From Punica granatum (Eukaryota; Streptophyta; Magnoliopsida; Myrtales; Lythraceae), in contig NC_045130.1 of the NCBI RefSeq assembly GCF_007655135.1, positions 2,170,001-2,234,000 on the forward strand: a DNA stretch of 64,000 nucleotides. The letters are read 5' to 3'. A program made the translations under genes and the position numbers. How positions within the stretch are numbered: position 1 is the first letter of the stretch; every line of letters starts with the position of its first letter. Under the pieces are notes generated by a model. It had not been told where the DNA came from. It made no database searches and saw only the letters and a list, made by a program, of their open reading frames with translations. Shown here piece by piece: positions 34,964 through 47,200 of the stretch.

Positions 34964-37900
34964 ATGGAGGATTTCAGTTATGTTATTTATCTTGTGCTAT
35001 TCTGCTGGAGCCTACTTGGTGCCTTCCGGTTGGTATCGAGCCATTGGAGAAAGCCCTCTCATGCCAAGCTACCCCCGGGGCCTGCGCCTCTACCTGTGAT
35101 TGGGAACCTCCTGTCTCTCGGTGACAGAGCCCACAGGACCCTCGCAGACCTGGCCCGGATCCATGGCCCTGTGATGTCCCTGAAGCTTGGTTGCGTGACC
35201 TCGGTGGTGATTTCCTCGGCTGCTGCTGCCAAGGAAGTGCTGCAGAAGCATGACCTCTCCTTCTCTGACAGGGCCGTGCCTGATGGGGTCCGTAATACTG
35301 ACCACCACCTCCCGCTCGGTGGCATGGCTCCCCGTCTCCCCTCATTGGCGGAGCCTTAGGAGGATCTGTAAATCACATATTTTCTCTGTTGAGAGGCTCG
35401 CCAACAAGCAAGACCTCCGCCGCCGAAAGGTATGCTTGGATATTCTCTTTGGAAATTTTTGCTGAATTTTTGTGCGCTTTATAAGACGTGTTAGATCTTA
35501 AAAACTTCGTTTTGACGTGCCATAAACTCATTTCTTTTTCCTTCATTTTCCACGAAGACCAAATGGAAGAAATTGGAGACGATTGCCGGACTGGCCCGGA
35601 ATCCTCTTTACCATTTAAGTCAAGTATGTAGTCATTCCATTATGCATTCTCACACCTTTTCGGTTTGCTAACTCTCCTCACAAGGTTGACGAGCTTGTCG
35701 AGCATGTCCGGGAATGTGCTGGCGCCAGTAACCCAGTTGAAATTGGGCAGGCGGCATTCAGCACGACCCTGAACTTACTCTCTAACACCATTTTCTCGAT
35801 GGACCTGGCGGATCCGAGCTCAGAGACAGCGAGGGAGTTCAAGGGGCTGGTCAGTGACTTGATGGCAGCAGTGGGCGAGCCCAACATGTCAGACTTCTTC
35901 CCCTTTCTCCGGCGCATGGATATTCAAGGGATCCGGCGCCGCTTGACAGGCTACACTGCGGGGATGAGCAAGATGCTTGATCGTTTCATTGATGGACGGG
36001 TAATGGCGAGGAAAGAGAGCAACTACCGTCCCGTTAACGATGTCTTGGATGTTCTTCTAGACATATGCGAGGAAAATAATGATGAGCTCGACCGAACCAA
36101 CATGCAGCACTTGTTGATGGTAAATGTTACAGACTTCCGTAATTCGTTCGTTCCAGTTAGAAAAAGCTCTTATGTGGTTGAAAGTACGAAATCTTGTTAT
36201 TGTTTGTGGAAAAATAAGGGGAAAAAAAGGGTTATAACATTCGATCAGAAAGCTAAGACTGTCTTCCACAGACAAACCTTTCACATGTTTTGAGTCTTTG
36301 ATTAAAAAAAAAAAAAATGATTGCGTGTGAATTATGAATTTTTTGATCCATTATTTTTCCTGGTCCAATGGCCACGGTATGAAACCTGACAAAAAAAAGC
36401 CCAGATTTCTTCGCAAGCAATAAAGAGACATTTTAATTGACCTCTAGTTTTCTTCTATGATAATGATACCGAGAAACGGTCATAAATCATATAAAAAAGT
36501 CTACCCCGTTTTGAGTTTCCGATGATGACTATTGGATCAACAGTTAATAGGACCCACATTGTTTCAACATCAGTTAGGACCTATTGAGCTGTTCATAAAA
36601 TGAACGGTTGAAATTCCTTAATTTTTATCTCTCTTGGAAGCTTAATTAGCTTAATTAATAGTCGAAATCTCTATACTCCTGGGCTGGAACATCTTATTTC
36701 TGTTTAATAAACTACTAGTTTAATGGCCGTGCGATGCACAGGTTTTACTTTTAAATGCTAAATGCAATAATATTTTCCAAGCAATTCACTGATTTTATTA
36801 TTTTGATTTATATCACTTTGTACTATGTAAATTAATTTTAAACATATCTCATACTATAATCCCAATAAAGGGTTAGCCCATTCATGCAATTTCTAGTTTA
36901 CTTTATATAGATAGTTTTTTAAGTAATAGTTGATTCGCCCACTTTTAAAATTTTTATTAACTCATTTTATTCCTTATTTTTAATAAAATATTGTTTTTAG
37001 TAAATAATCTTAAACTAACGTGTTGTTTTTGGATAAAAATAAAATTTTCTATAATTTTAAAAAGTAAACCTTAAAAAAATTATAATTAGTTTTTAAATCA
37101 CCAATTCTGTTTATGATACTTCATATTACATTCTTTTATAAAATTTTGTATAATTTATAAAAAAAATTATTAATTAGCTTTTAAGTCACTGAGACAAATG
37201 GTAGTTTTTAATACTATATTCTTACACCGAGTGCTATTTCTAATTACTAAAATTACTAAATTTATATTTTTATTCCTATTAATGTACCTCATTAAATGCA
37301 CCAATTCATTTTTACTTATGTATATTAGATTAGATTTGAACTCCACCTTTTTAGCCGGAATTTTGCTTTCGTAGTAGCCAAAGTGATGTTATGATATCGA
37401 CTATGTCAATTAATTTCCTTCATAGTCATTTTTCTCCATTTTGAATCTCGAATAGCTAATTAATTATCTTGGAATCTTTTAAAATTTGCAGGATCTATTT
37501 GCTGCCGGGACAGATACAACTTCCATTACACTTGAATGGGCTATGGCAGAGCTGATCCACAACCCAGCCATCCTCTCAAGGGTCCGAGAAGAAACTGATC
37601 GAGTCATAGGTAGAGGCAACCTGGTCCAAGAATCCGACACCGCCAGCCTCCCTTACTTACAGGCCGTAGTGAAAGAGACCTTCAGAATGCACCCATCCAC
37701 GCCTTTCCTGATCCCTCGCAGGGCCAGGGAAGACACAGAGGTCATGGGCTTCACAGTCCCAAGAGGTGCGCAGGTGCTGGTGAATGCCTTTGCAATAGGC
37801 CGTGATCCAGAGAGCTGGGAGGACCCAGACTCGTTCAGGCCCGAGAGGTTTTTAGGGTCGGAGATCGACGTGAAGGGACGAGATTTCGAGCTGATTCCAT

Positions 37901-38100
37901 TTGGGGCGGGCCGACGGATCTGTCCAGGGTACCCGCTAGCACTGAGGATGCTCCCGCTGATGGTGGCTTCTCTGGTCCAAGGTTTTGATTGGAAGCCTGA
38001 AGGTGGGGTAAGTCCCAAGGATATGGACATGGAGGATGTGCTCGGGCTCGCCCTCCGTAAGGCTAGACCATTACGAGCCATTCCAATTCCTGTGCAGTAG
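34964..38100 (+). CDS. Cytochrome P450, CYP76-type; one apparent frameshift
   Basis: ER-anchored haem monooxygenase of the CYP76 type; relatives act on monoterpenols and other small molecules. Exons 34964-35429, 35685-36119 and 37492-38100. The N-terminal anchor (YVIYLVLFCWSLLGAFRLV) precedes the hinge KLPPGPAPLPVIGNLLSLGD. Later come I-helix AAGTDTTSITLEW, ExxR in VKETFRMHP, FRPERF and the haem loop PFGAGRRICPGYPLA. The frame breaks in exon 1: after DHHL the conserved SVAWLPVSPHWRSLRRICKS is in another frame, explained by one extra C in the CCC at 35311-35313. With that base discounted the length would be 502 residues, normal for the family. The intron at 36120-37491 is in the usual CYP76 place. 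The 255-bp GT-AG intron at 35430-35684 (RRRK|VDELVEHV) is unusual. It is either a recent pseudogene, or a good gene with a sequence error. Confidence 0.8.
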
Positions 38101-38689
38101 CCAAAATTATTAGACAAAATGCACGTCGTTTTGGTGTTATCTCGTATTAGAGCACTCATGAATAGCCCATAAAGAGTACACCTTCGTTGTTGTCGTCCCA
38201 TACTACACTCATGAAAATGGCTGCTGATTTTCTATCTTGATGTTCATACCTAGAATTACTTAAGACTATTGCAGAATAACACGTCTCATCACATCACCTC
38301 CGCGGTTTACTTGGTACAGATTATTCTTGAACTCGAATTCATCATGCTTGCGGGTTCTGATTGAAATCCTGTACATCCTCACACAAGCGGTGACATAGGG
38401 GTAATAGCGCATGCCGTGATTGGATTCGAGTGGACGGTAGCCAAGTTCTTAAGCAGATAGTGCTGCATGAAATTTTCTGCTAGGTAGATAAGAATCTCAT
38501 CGCATGATAACTACCAGCTAGCATTTATGAACTCACTCAATCAAACATGGCATCTTAATACGGAGAATTTAAATCGTGTGCTTTACCTCTTCTTTCCGTA
38601 AAGGAGTTTAATTGGACCTTCAGGTTGATCGATTGATCAACCCGCACATGCTCTTTTACAGCAGCGGACCACTAGGAACCATGGTCTGA

Positions 38690-39345
38690 TTGCTGTCATT
38701 GCACGTAATCGGGAACCTTCTCTCCTCCAGTGTCAATTGTCAAAGATGCAGAAGATCCTCTCGGGCCTGTCCCAGATTTATGGTCCATTGACGTCCATGA
38801 GGGCTTGGCTCGACGACCTGGCCTCATGGGGATTTCCCACGATACGGCTGTTTAAATTGGATTGATCCATGGCGGAGCTCATGGGCAAAAGCGGATTGAT
38901 CCATGGCAAAGCTGATAGGCAACTCGGTCATCCTCTGCAATGCTCTAGAAGAAATTCATCCATCAGCAGATCACAAAGCAACACTTCGACCCGAGGGACT
39001 CATGGTCCGGAAGAGGAGCACAGGTGGCGCTGGATATTTTCACTATCACCTGCAAACCCAAAAGCTAGGCCGCTGAATGCAGTTGCCATTGGTCGCACCC
39101 CGAGAGCTCTCACCCCAGCTCATTTAAGCCAGAGAGGTTTCCGAGGTCAGAGATCATTGTCAAAAAGGAAAAACTTTGAGCTGATTCCTTTGGGTCCAGG
39201 CAAGACAAATCAGCGTAAAGTATCCATCTGCAGCCAATGCGGGATCATTCCACAGGACATGGATATAGACGTTGTCCTCAGGGCTCATGCTCCACACCCG
39301 GGCTAAACCACTGCCAGCTATAGCTATTCCTATCCCGGGATAGTA
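38690..39345 (+). pseudogene. Decayed CYP76-type P450 relic
   Basis: Pieces of a second P450, heavily deleted and in shifting frames. Near 38707 VIGNLLSS is seen. Near 38755-38830 a degraded form of the LADLARIHGPVMSLKLG region is readable (ILSGLSQIYGPLTSMRAWL). Then MAELM near 38869, NAVAIGRTPRALTPAHLSQR near 39079 and KRKNFELIPLGPGK near 39168 match NAFAIGRDPESWEDPDSFRP and GRDFELIPFGAG of the neighbour. IPQDMDIDVVL near 39246 matches SPKDMDMEDVL. The haem-loop cysteine region is gone. It is a dead tandem duplicate of the upstream gene. Confidence 0.82.
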
Positions 39346-39724
39346 GCCAGAATTTTGTTTTTTCTACGGGCATCATAGTAAGTCATTGTCATCGATGCCG
39401 GGAACTTCCGATTACAATGCTGGCTGGAGCTGTGATCAAGCTTTAAATTCACATCTGAATCTGAATCTCTAATCGGGGACAACAAAATGATCGAGCCGAA
39501 CATATAAACATGTCAAAATTGCATTTTTTTTTCCCTTCGCTCTTCAGAAAATCAATCGATCACGTTCATTTCCTGCTGGCATTACAGTGTGCAAACCTTC
39601 TTAACATACTCAGAAATTCATCAGACCCTTTTGTACAAAACTGAACCGAAACAGACCGCTAAAGTTGCAGACTTCAGCAGACAAACCCAGAAAACTATGA
39701 CTGTATGAGGACAACTTGATTGAT
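39346..39724. other. Spacer, 3' flanks
   Basis: About 380 bp between the P450 relic and the 3' end of the zinc-ribbon gene, including that gene's 3' UTR. Nothing else seen. Confidence 0.5.
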
Positions 39725-40057
39725 TTAGCTCAGAGAAGAACCGCAGAAGGGGCAGAATCTGAACTCGGGCTCCACGGCTTCCTTGCAGAACCGACACCGC
39801 AGGACATCAGGCTGATCTGCCACTGCCGTCGTCGTCCTGTCGGCCGACAGCTGAGGAGGGAAGAAGAGGTTGCAGTCGTTGCAGTGGAGGAGCTGCTCCT
39901 TGCCGGGCCACCGCCACACGGGGACGAAGAAGGCCTTGAGCACCTTCTCGTACTCGACGAGATCGGCCTTGGAGCCGCACGTGATGCACCTGCCGGCGCC
40001 GTACTTCAGCACCTGCCTCACCTGCTGCTCCACCCCTCCGACGAAGAAGAAGAACAT
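39725..40057 (-). CDS. Small zinc-ribbon protein
   Basis: Single-exon protein of 110 residues, start MFFFFVGGVEQQVRQVLKYG. It has two pairs of cysteines at each end: CITC (with CNDC about 40 residues later) and near the C-terminus CRFC and CPFC in EPEFRFCPFCGSSLS, typical of a zinc ribbon. The middle, EYEKVLKAFFVPVWRWPGKE, is strongly conserved in plant homologues. An upstream in-frame extension to 40195 exists, but homologues begin at MFFFF, so 40057 is chosen. The molecular role is unknown to me. Confidence 0.88.
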   Translation of the reverse strand: MFFFFVGGVEQQVRQVLKYGAGRCITCGSKADLVEYEKVLKAFFVPVWRWPGKEQLLHCNDCNLFFPPQLSADRTTTAVADQPDVLRCRFCKEAVEPEFRFCPFCGSSLS

Positions 40058-42007
40058 TGCTTCGTTAGTTAGACGAGTTCTCAAGTCAAGAACACAGTCG
40101 GATCGATTCGATGCTGAGCTTCGCAATCGCAGTGGGCCGATCACTCGTATTCCTTTATAAATGGGAAGGGAAGAAGTCGGCGCCGGCAAGCCCACCGAAC
40201 CGGAGGTTCTGGATCATTTCGGAATTCGCTTTTCGCGTTCTGGATTCCTTTCGTTAGCGAAGCGGAAAACAGGGAAAACGGGGAAAACGTCATCCGGTTG
40301 ACTGACTGGAAATTATGGGCTTCCTTTTGGGCTTTGGTTCTGGGCTTCTGTGTAATGGGCTTCCTTGTGGGCCTTGGCGTAATACTTTACTACGAACTGA
40401 GCTACTTCATTATAGCCAAGTACCTTCGATCAAACCTCATGGTTGATTGGACGAATCATTATGGCATCAATCTCGTTTCACGCCGGTCTTCTGTTCGCGT
40501 TCGGTCGTATATCCCGAACCATTGTTTGAAGAAAGTAATGTATTTCTCTTGGATATGGTGATGCTCGTCATCTATATCGATTCAGAATATTATTAGGAAA
40601 TACGTAAACAATATGGATATTAACAATGCTTCTAAATAAAATAATAACACGCTAAACTTGAGTTCGGGAATCTTCGGATGCTTCCATCGCAACTCCTGGT
40701 GGGGGATTGTAGATTCTAGTCGAGACAGAAACCTCGGGGGCATTGTTTTGTTCCTTTCGGCGAGGGGAGATTAACACATAAGCTACACTACATAGACGCG
40801 TGGTGAAAATCTCCAATGAATAGGGAAGCATGCTATTGTTCATTCATTAGCTGTCCATGTCGCTTTCCATCAAAATTGAGGTTATGTATGTGGTCCATGG
40901 AATTGCATTTGGCATTTGCATCGACCCATAGGTACAATGAGCTATCTCATGTCACCTAAGTACGTTCGACTTTTGATTTTTCTTTTTTCAATATACGGTT
41001 ATACACTATCAACTCAATAACACGCTACATCTAAGTATAATTTACGATATCTATCAATCGTAATCTTACGAGAAATGACACGCTTTTTTACTCTGGAAAA
41101 AAAAAAAATTCATGAGTGTATAGTATATTCGGTGAAGATTGCCCTTGCAGGAGACAATCGAAACTCGCCACTTGTCAAGCTCAATTTTGTCTCAACTCCC
41201 TTGCCTTTGCTTTAACTACAAAAAAGATGCATGAACTTTCACCATTTCCTCAATTATAGCCAAATGCAAAGAGGAATTATTGCGCAGATGGCATTCGCTT
41301 ATCAAAGTAAGAAGCACAGATACCATCTAGCGTTGAACAATTGTAATGGGGCCAACCACGCATTCTACTATGAGTGTTGCCCCGACTCAGACACCTGAAC
41401 GCGAGCAAATCCTTCTAGTGTTCTAATTCGCGCTTTAGAACTGAAATCCTTCACTGATCAACTCGATGTGGTCGTGCAGAGTTCTCTGCACAACTTCCTT
41501 CGATGAAGTCCCTCATGCAAGCAACGTGGCGCAGCTAGCTAGGTTGCTCGACTAGGTGATTCGATGGAAAATCATCAGGGATGATTCCGTAATTTCTAGA
41601 AAATTCTGGAAACTGAAAAGGGGTTACCCGGAAGCAGCCTTGCCACGTGCAGACATTATGTTTGGTGACGAGAAATTTTATCCTTTGGGTGATTCCATTT
41701 TCCAGCGAAAGTTTTGTGGTTTCATTGTCGCTGTAAGATGAACTCAACTCCACACATGGAATCCTAGAAAGGTACAATAACAAAAGAAGAGACGTGGACA
41801 CATTCTCCGCCATGGCTGCTGCTGCTGCTTCCCAACCATATCCAAATCTCCTCCATGCATCCTCCTCCTCATACTTTCTCCCCATTCTTGCATCGTTCAT
41901 TTAATAAATGATCGTGTCGAAAAAACCCACATTCATTTTTCAGAAGAAGATCAAATAATTAGTGGTCAAAACTAGGAGGAGATCGAGCGGAGCTGAGTTG
42001 TGTAGCC
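40058..42007. other. Intergenic region upstream of psbS
   Basis: About 1.95 kb containing the zinc-ribbon promoter on the left and the psbS promoter on the right. The 121-codon minus-strand frame at 41535-41900 has no recognisable family. No other feature seen. Confidence 0.5.
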
Positions 42008-43478
42008 ATGGCTCAAGCAATGTTGGTGATGCCGAGTGCGTCCGGGCACTCGGTCGATGTCAAGAGAGACGGTCTTCTTCGGTTCCAGATCCAACGGCTG
42101 CGGCCCAAGTCTTCCTTTCCTAGTCTACTTGGGCTCAACCCGCTCCTAACTCCTGCCTCGCTCGATTCTCGCCGTCCCGTGTCGTCTCCTGCCGTCGCTC
42201 TGTTCAAGTCGAAGACCAAAGCCCCTCCCAAGAAGGTATGCGACAAACTTGCCTATACGTATATTCTATGGCTGAACTCGAATGTTAATTGCTGAAGTTT
42301 CGGTAACGGAATGTTTGCAGGTGGCAAAGGAGCCGCCCAAACCAAAGGTAGAAGATGGGATATTCGGTACTTCCGGCGGCATCGGCTTCACCAAGGAGAA
42401 TGAGCTCTTCGTCGGTCGGGTCGCCATGCTCGGTTTTGCTGTGAGTAAACTAAAACGTTTACGTAATGATATATTGATCTTCCAAGCCAATCTAGTCTAC
42501 TGAAGTGGCAAATAACATCTTTTTGTTCTCTCAGGCGTCTTTACTGGGAGAGGGGATTACCGGGAAGGGTATCCTCGCGCAGCTGAACCTCGAGACGGGA
42601 ATCCCAATCTACGAGGCTGAGCCACTCCTCCTCTTCTTCATCCTCTTCACGCTGCTCGGAGCCATCGGAGCCCTTGGCGATCGGGGCAAGTTCGTGGATG
42701 ACCCTGCCACTGGCATTGAGGGGGCTGTGATTCCCCCAGGCAAGAGCTTCAGGGCTGCCGTCGGCCTCAAGGAAGGAGGTAAAATTCAAAATAGTGATTT
42801 ATAACCCCTGAAGTTTTTATCCTGTCTCTATTTGCCCCGCATAGAGTCAGTTCTTCAAGTATATATTGCTAATCAGCACTTCAGTAGGGAGTAAATTGAG
42901 TTGATCCGCAAACTTCATGGGGCAAATTGAAACTGGACTCTTGATTTTGACCACCTCACGCGCGCCTTCTTTTTTTTTTGTTTTCTCGATTACAAGGGAG
43001 GCCTATGGGCTTAGTATATTGAAATAGAGATCCTAAATATTTAATAAAGGGACGCGAGTAATTTCACTGGGTATCGATTCTAAGACCTAATCACCAAGCG
43101 AGAGGTACACCACTGTGCTATTTCCTCTCTTGATCATGCTCGCCTCTTTTTAAACTTCCAATAATATATAATAGACTGCTGCCAATTTATTAACTGAAAC
43201 TAATTTGGTAATTTTCGGTATCATGAAAAGGTCCTCTGTTCGGGTTCACCAAGGCGAATGAACTCTTTGTGGGAAGGTTGGCTCAGCTTGGTTTCGCTTT
43301 CTCATTGATCGGAGAAATCATCACCGGTAAGGGAGCGCTTGCCCAGCTCAACGTCGAGACAGGCGTCCCCATCAATGAGATCGAACCGCTTGTGCTCTTC
43401 AATGTCCTCTTCTTCTTCATTGCAGCAATAAATCCCGGGACTGGGAAATTTGTCACAGATGAGGATCAGGAAAACTAG
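42008..43478 (+). CDS. psbS: Photosystem II 22 kDa protein PsbS
   Basis: PsbS is the thylakoid-membrane sensor of lumen pH that triggers energy-dependent quenching (qE) of excess light. Exons 42008-42235, 42321-42440, 42535-42778 and 43231-43478 join in phase to 279 residues. A chloroplast transit peptide of about 70 residues (Ser/Arg/Pro-rich) precedes the two LHC-superfamily repeats, each with a helix pair. These are FTKENELFVGRVAMLGFAAS with LAQLNLETGIPIYEAEPLLL, and FTKANELFVGRLAQLGFAFS with LAQLNVETGVPINEIEPLVL. The acidic lumen loops, which in the family carry the two pH-sensing glutamates, are kept. The C-terminus is NPGTGKFVTDEDQEN. Intron 3 carries a SINE. A truncated second copy lies at 48530-48890. 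Confidence 0.96.
42970..43137 (-). mobile_element. tRNA-derived SINE in psbS intron 3
   Basis: On the minus strand it begins with an A-box-like AGCACAGTGGTGTACC, then a B-box-like AGAATCGATACCC. It ends CTCCCTTGTAATCGAGAAAA followed by an A-rich tail (T run at 42970-42979 on the plus strand). Flanks GCGCGCCTTCTTTT and GCTCGCCTCTTTT (right copy at 43138-43150) look like a diverged target duplication. A second copy is at 56890-57049. Confidence 0.68.
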
Positions 43479-44133
43479 ACAAACAAATGCATTTGATTCC
43501 CTTCTGGTTACTCTAAACCTCTTCGTTATTGTAATCATGATGCGAGAAAAATGTAGTCACATTCTGCATTAATTCTGCAGTCCTAATTTAGTCGAGCAGA
43601 GCTCAGCGGTTCAGTTTCTCTTATATTCTTACTATGGTTGCCGTGTGAAGGAGAATAATACACCAATAATCTTGACTGCCGAATTGTGCAGTTAACAGAA
43701 CCAGATCGATCAAGGCAGTTTGACCATCTGATGCCCGTCATCCTCCGCACCATGCAGATATATAATAACCGAGGTCTATAATCAGTTGTAACTTCGCGAG
43801 GTCAGTTCAACAATGTCTAGACTGTTTCGGATAAGTAGGACCATTTCTAGCCATCAAACCATAACACAGCTAAGTAACCAGTCCTAGATGTACGCAAAGC
43901 TTAGCATACTACGTTAGAGCTCATTTACATTGACCACTTTTCCTTCCACCAACTAAAGCTCTAACAGGTCAAACTTGTGAGAGGTAGGGCTCAATTCAAT
44001 CCAATCCCTCCTGCAAAATTGAACCAAAACATTCAAGGCTTCACATACAAATGTAATAAGGACGAACATGCTGATTATAGAGAGTGACTGCCGCCGAACA
44101 ACAGAAGATGCAACGGAAGCTGTTCATTGCTAC
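43479..44133. other. psbS 3' flank / convergent spacer
   Basis: About 650 bp between the psbS stop and the decayed last recognisable exon of SGT copy A. I looked here for the missing SGT last exon and did not find it. No other feature seen. Confidence 0.5.
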
Positions 44134-44230
44134 CTTGTTTTGCTCTCTCCCGCGCAGTTCATTGAGAATTTGCTCAGCCATCCGTTTCCAAAATGTAAAT
44201 GTCATTAAGGCGGGTTTGTGTGAGCGGACA

Positions 44231-44258
44231 CAGAGAGAGAGAGAGAGAGAGAGAGAGC
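44231..44258. repeat. (GA)n microsatellite in SGT copy A intron
   Basis: About 28 bp of GA on the plus strand (CT on the gene strand). It sits in the same intron as a shorter GA run in the intact copy (51634-51652). Confidence 0.85.
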
Positions 44259-47200
44259 GCAAAAGAAACAAACCTGAATGCTCTCCTTGATAGAAGGCAC
44301 TGTCTGGATTCAGTTCCAAAGCTGAAAATATTGTGCGGGAATTAGACAATGCTAGTAAGAATACTAGATATTCCCCCAGACTCTAGATAAGAACTGATCT
44401 TTTAACATTCAAACACAGGGATTCTCTTTTCCCCTTTACCCCCATTGGCATTTAGTACTAGACCTGTCAAATGGCTAATGCAAGGAATTGTCGAGGAGAG
44501 CTCCAAAAAGAAATTGTATCGATATCATACATTATCTTGACCATATTAGTTCAAATTATATCCAATTACGGTAGTTTTATTGGCCAAAAGACGTAAAGCC
44601 CAGTCAGAACTGGGTAAAAGAAAGTCACACTGTCAAACAATTAAAAGACCAAAAGGCTTCAAGGAAGATCTTACTCAATCATTCATCCATTATACTGCTA
44701 GACTAGATGAGATTATTTCGCAGAACTGATGAGGTTTGACAGAACATGAACTCCAAGTCTCAAGTCCATTGTGATAGAAAAGAAGGGATCAATCTCATGC
44801 CTACCTTTCTTATACCTCTTAATAGCATCACTGTACCTCCCAATAGCATAGTATAATGCACCAAGACGACTGTATGCTTTCCAATAGTGCCGGTCACAGT
44901 GAATGGCATCAAGACAGTCTTCGATGGCTTCATTGTATACCTTGATCTCAGTGAAAGCAGCTGCCCTGTCCAATGTTTTCATCGTACAAATAAACCTTAG
45001 ACTATAAAACAGTCGATCAAAGGAGTGAAAACTGAAAAAGGAAAAGCACACAAGATTGAACACGTGAAAAATAAGATGAAGATTGGGAAGACAACAAATA
45101 ACCAACTTCAGGAAAAATCAGAGTTTCAAACTACGTTAAGTATTGTTGAGAAGTTAATAGTATGCAGTACAGTACACTCTGCTCCAATGTAAGAAACAGA
45201 CATCTCATGTATAAAGAACCTTGTCATACTGACACAAGAATTAACAATTTCAGCTGTTGTTGCTGACCCATTAGCATAGTAAACTGAGTTATCTGCGAGG
45301 AGTGAAAGGGCATATGAATAGAGCTGAATTGCATCATATATCTGCTTTGACTCCATAGCCTTATTGCCCGGTGAAAGCACAATACAATATAGTACATTAG
45401 TCAACTATTTGCACCAATCGTCCTTTTTTTTTTTTTCCCCCCCTGAAATCGCAAAGTTGAATATCATTTCCTAGCTAGAAAGTCAAAATAGGAACCCATG
45501 AGATGCATATAAAAATGTGCATCATCCCATATAGAGTGCTAAGACCACCACTGATTTACAGTTTACTGCTCCGAAATCTATACTAAATTCAATATACCTG
45601 CACTTTTTAATCAAACTGAGAGCTCAATAACAAGAAAGGGACAGTGCCAAGAAGAGAAAATGATCACCTTAAGATTTCAGTTTTTCAGCCACATCGTAAA
45701 TGTTGAATTCACGGCATACAGAATCTTGCATCTCCTGAGGCAAAGTGCATGATAATATATTCCATCAAGACAAGGATGGCCAGAAAAACAGACAACAAGA
45801 TAATGAAGACCTATGAAACTTAGCACGCAAAGACAAATGAACAGTCACAAATTAGAAGGGGAAAGACATAGGTGAGGTTAAATGGAAAATAATAAAAAGG
45901 AGCCACAATAATCAAAACTGAAATAGTGCATTTAAAATGTGATCGGAGTATTTCAAGTGGGGGCTTATAAAACAATCTTTTCGATGATAACTCTCTTTTG
46001 AGGATTAGAAGATGAATTCTTAATTAAATGCCTCAACTACAGTAAGTTCCAGCATATTACCGACCCAAAAAAAAAAAACACAGACATTGGAGATGGATGA
46101 TCTGCCACATTTAACCAAAGCCAGAGTGTCTTGCACAGATCTAATTAGTTCACTGTCCAACCCTCGAAGTACAAGGGCATAGATACAACCAAACCAACAG
46201 ATAGAACATCTATAGATCATCCATAGACCAATTCATTACAACAGTTTCAAGAAAATATTTCATGCAGTAATTCTACTTTTTCTAGAGAAACAAATATACA
46301 TCCCTTCATAAAAAGGTTTTGATCATTCAAGGGATATCATCAATTTATTTAGTTAGAGCAACAACTCTGCAAAATCAAGTTCGACACTCTCTGAATATAG
46401 TATCTTCTCATATGCTACTAAAGCTAGGCTCTATGAAAGCACAAAGCTTCGATCTGTACCTATGAGGTTATAAATTTATCCCTAAGGCATGTTATGGCAA
46501 AAGATCTTAGTACAGTTAGTCCGGGAAGAGAAACTTTCTAGTACGTTAAATTCTAGCTGACAAGGACTAGTTGGATACTTAATTAAAGCTCGTTTAGTCA
46601 TAAATGCTTAGTTACAATCATGTTAAAGCTCATCTAGCCATAAATGCTTTGTTACAATCATGCAGCTGAACTTTAATTTGGTGCTGTAAAACTAAATAAC
46701 AAAGGTAACAAAACATACAGCTACAGCTTTAATTATCAAGTAATGCACTTTGTCTTGCGTAGCTGCGGACCAATCATTCGATAGTCAATCACCAGAATGT
46801 CCTTATCACGAACAGAATCACAGAATATTTGGAAAAGTTCATTTGACCCTGCCAAGATTAATTGTCAAGAAACCATTAACACAAAAAATAGTCAGAATCA
46901 TGGAACCCAAAGAAGAAAAATAAATTGCATGGGTCTACCGGGGGCAAAGGGTTTGTTTGTCGGACGCTCTCCCTCAATCAAGTTGAAAGATATTGGTTAG
47001 AAGTTGGAGCAGAAAAGCAGAACTGAAGGACACAAGACAAAGGCAGCTAAAAATCTACAGAGCAAACCAGGAAACATAGACTCATTACTATCCTTTCATT
47101 TCCAAATGGACCGAGCAAAAGCAAAAGCTACCTCCTTTGATCTATCAAAACTCAAGTCAAACATCTACTCCACCAACCCCATGCTAGTTATGTGTGTTGG

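Noticed and set aside
39716..40160. Plus-strand frames over the zinc-ribbon gene
   Set aside because: Antisense shadows. The minus-strand product has the conserved CxxC pairs.
41535..41900. 121-codon minus-strand frame upstream of psbS
   Set aside because: No family signal or supporting exons; probably chance.
43060..43125. Possible tRNA gene (A-box and B-box-like motifs)
   Set aside because: No cloverleaf could be drawn by eye. The A-rich tail and the second copy at 56890 show it is a SINE.
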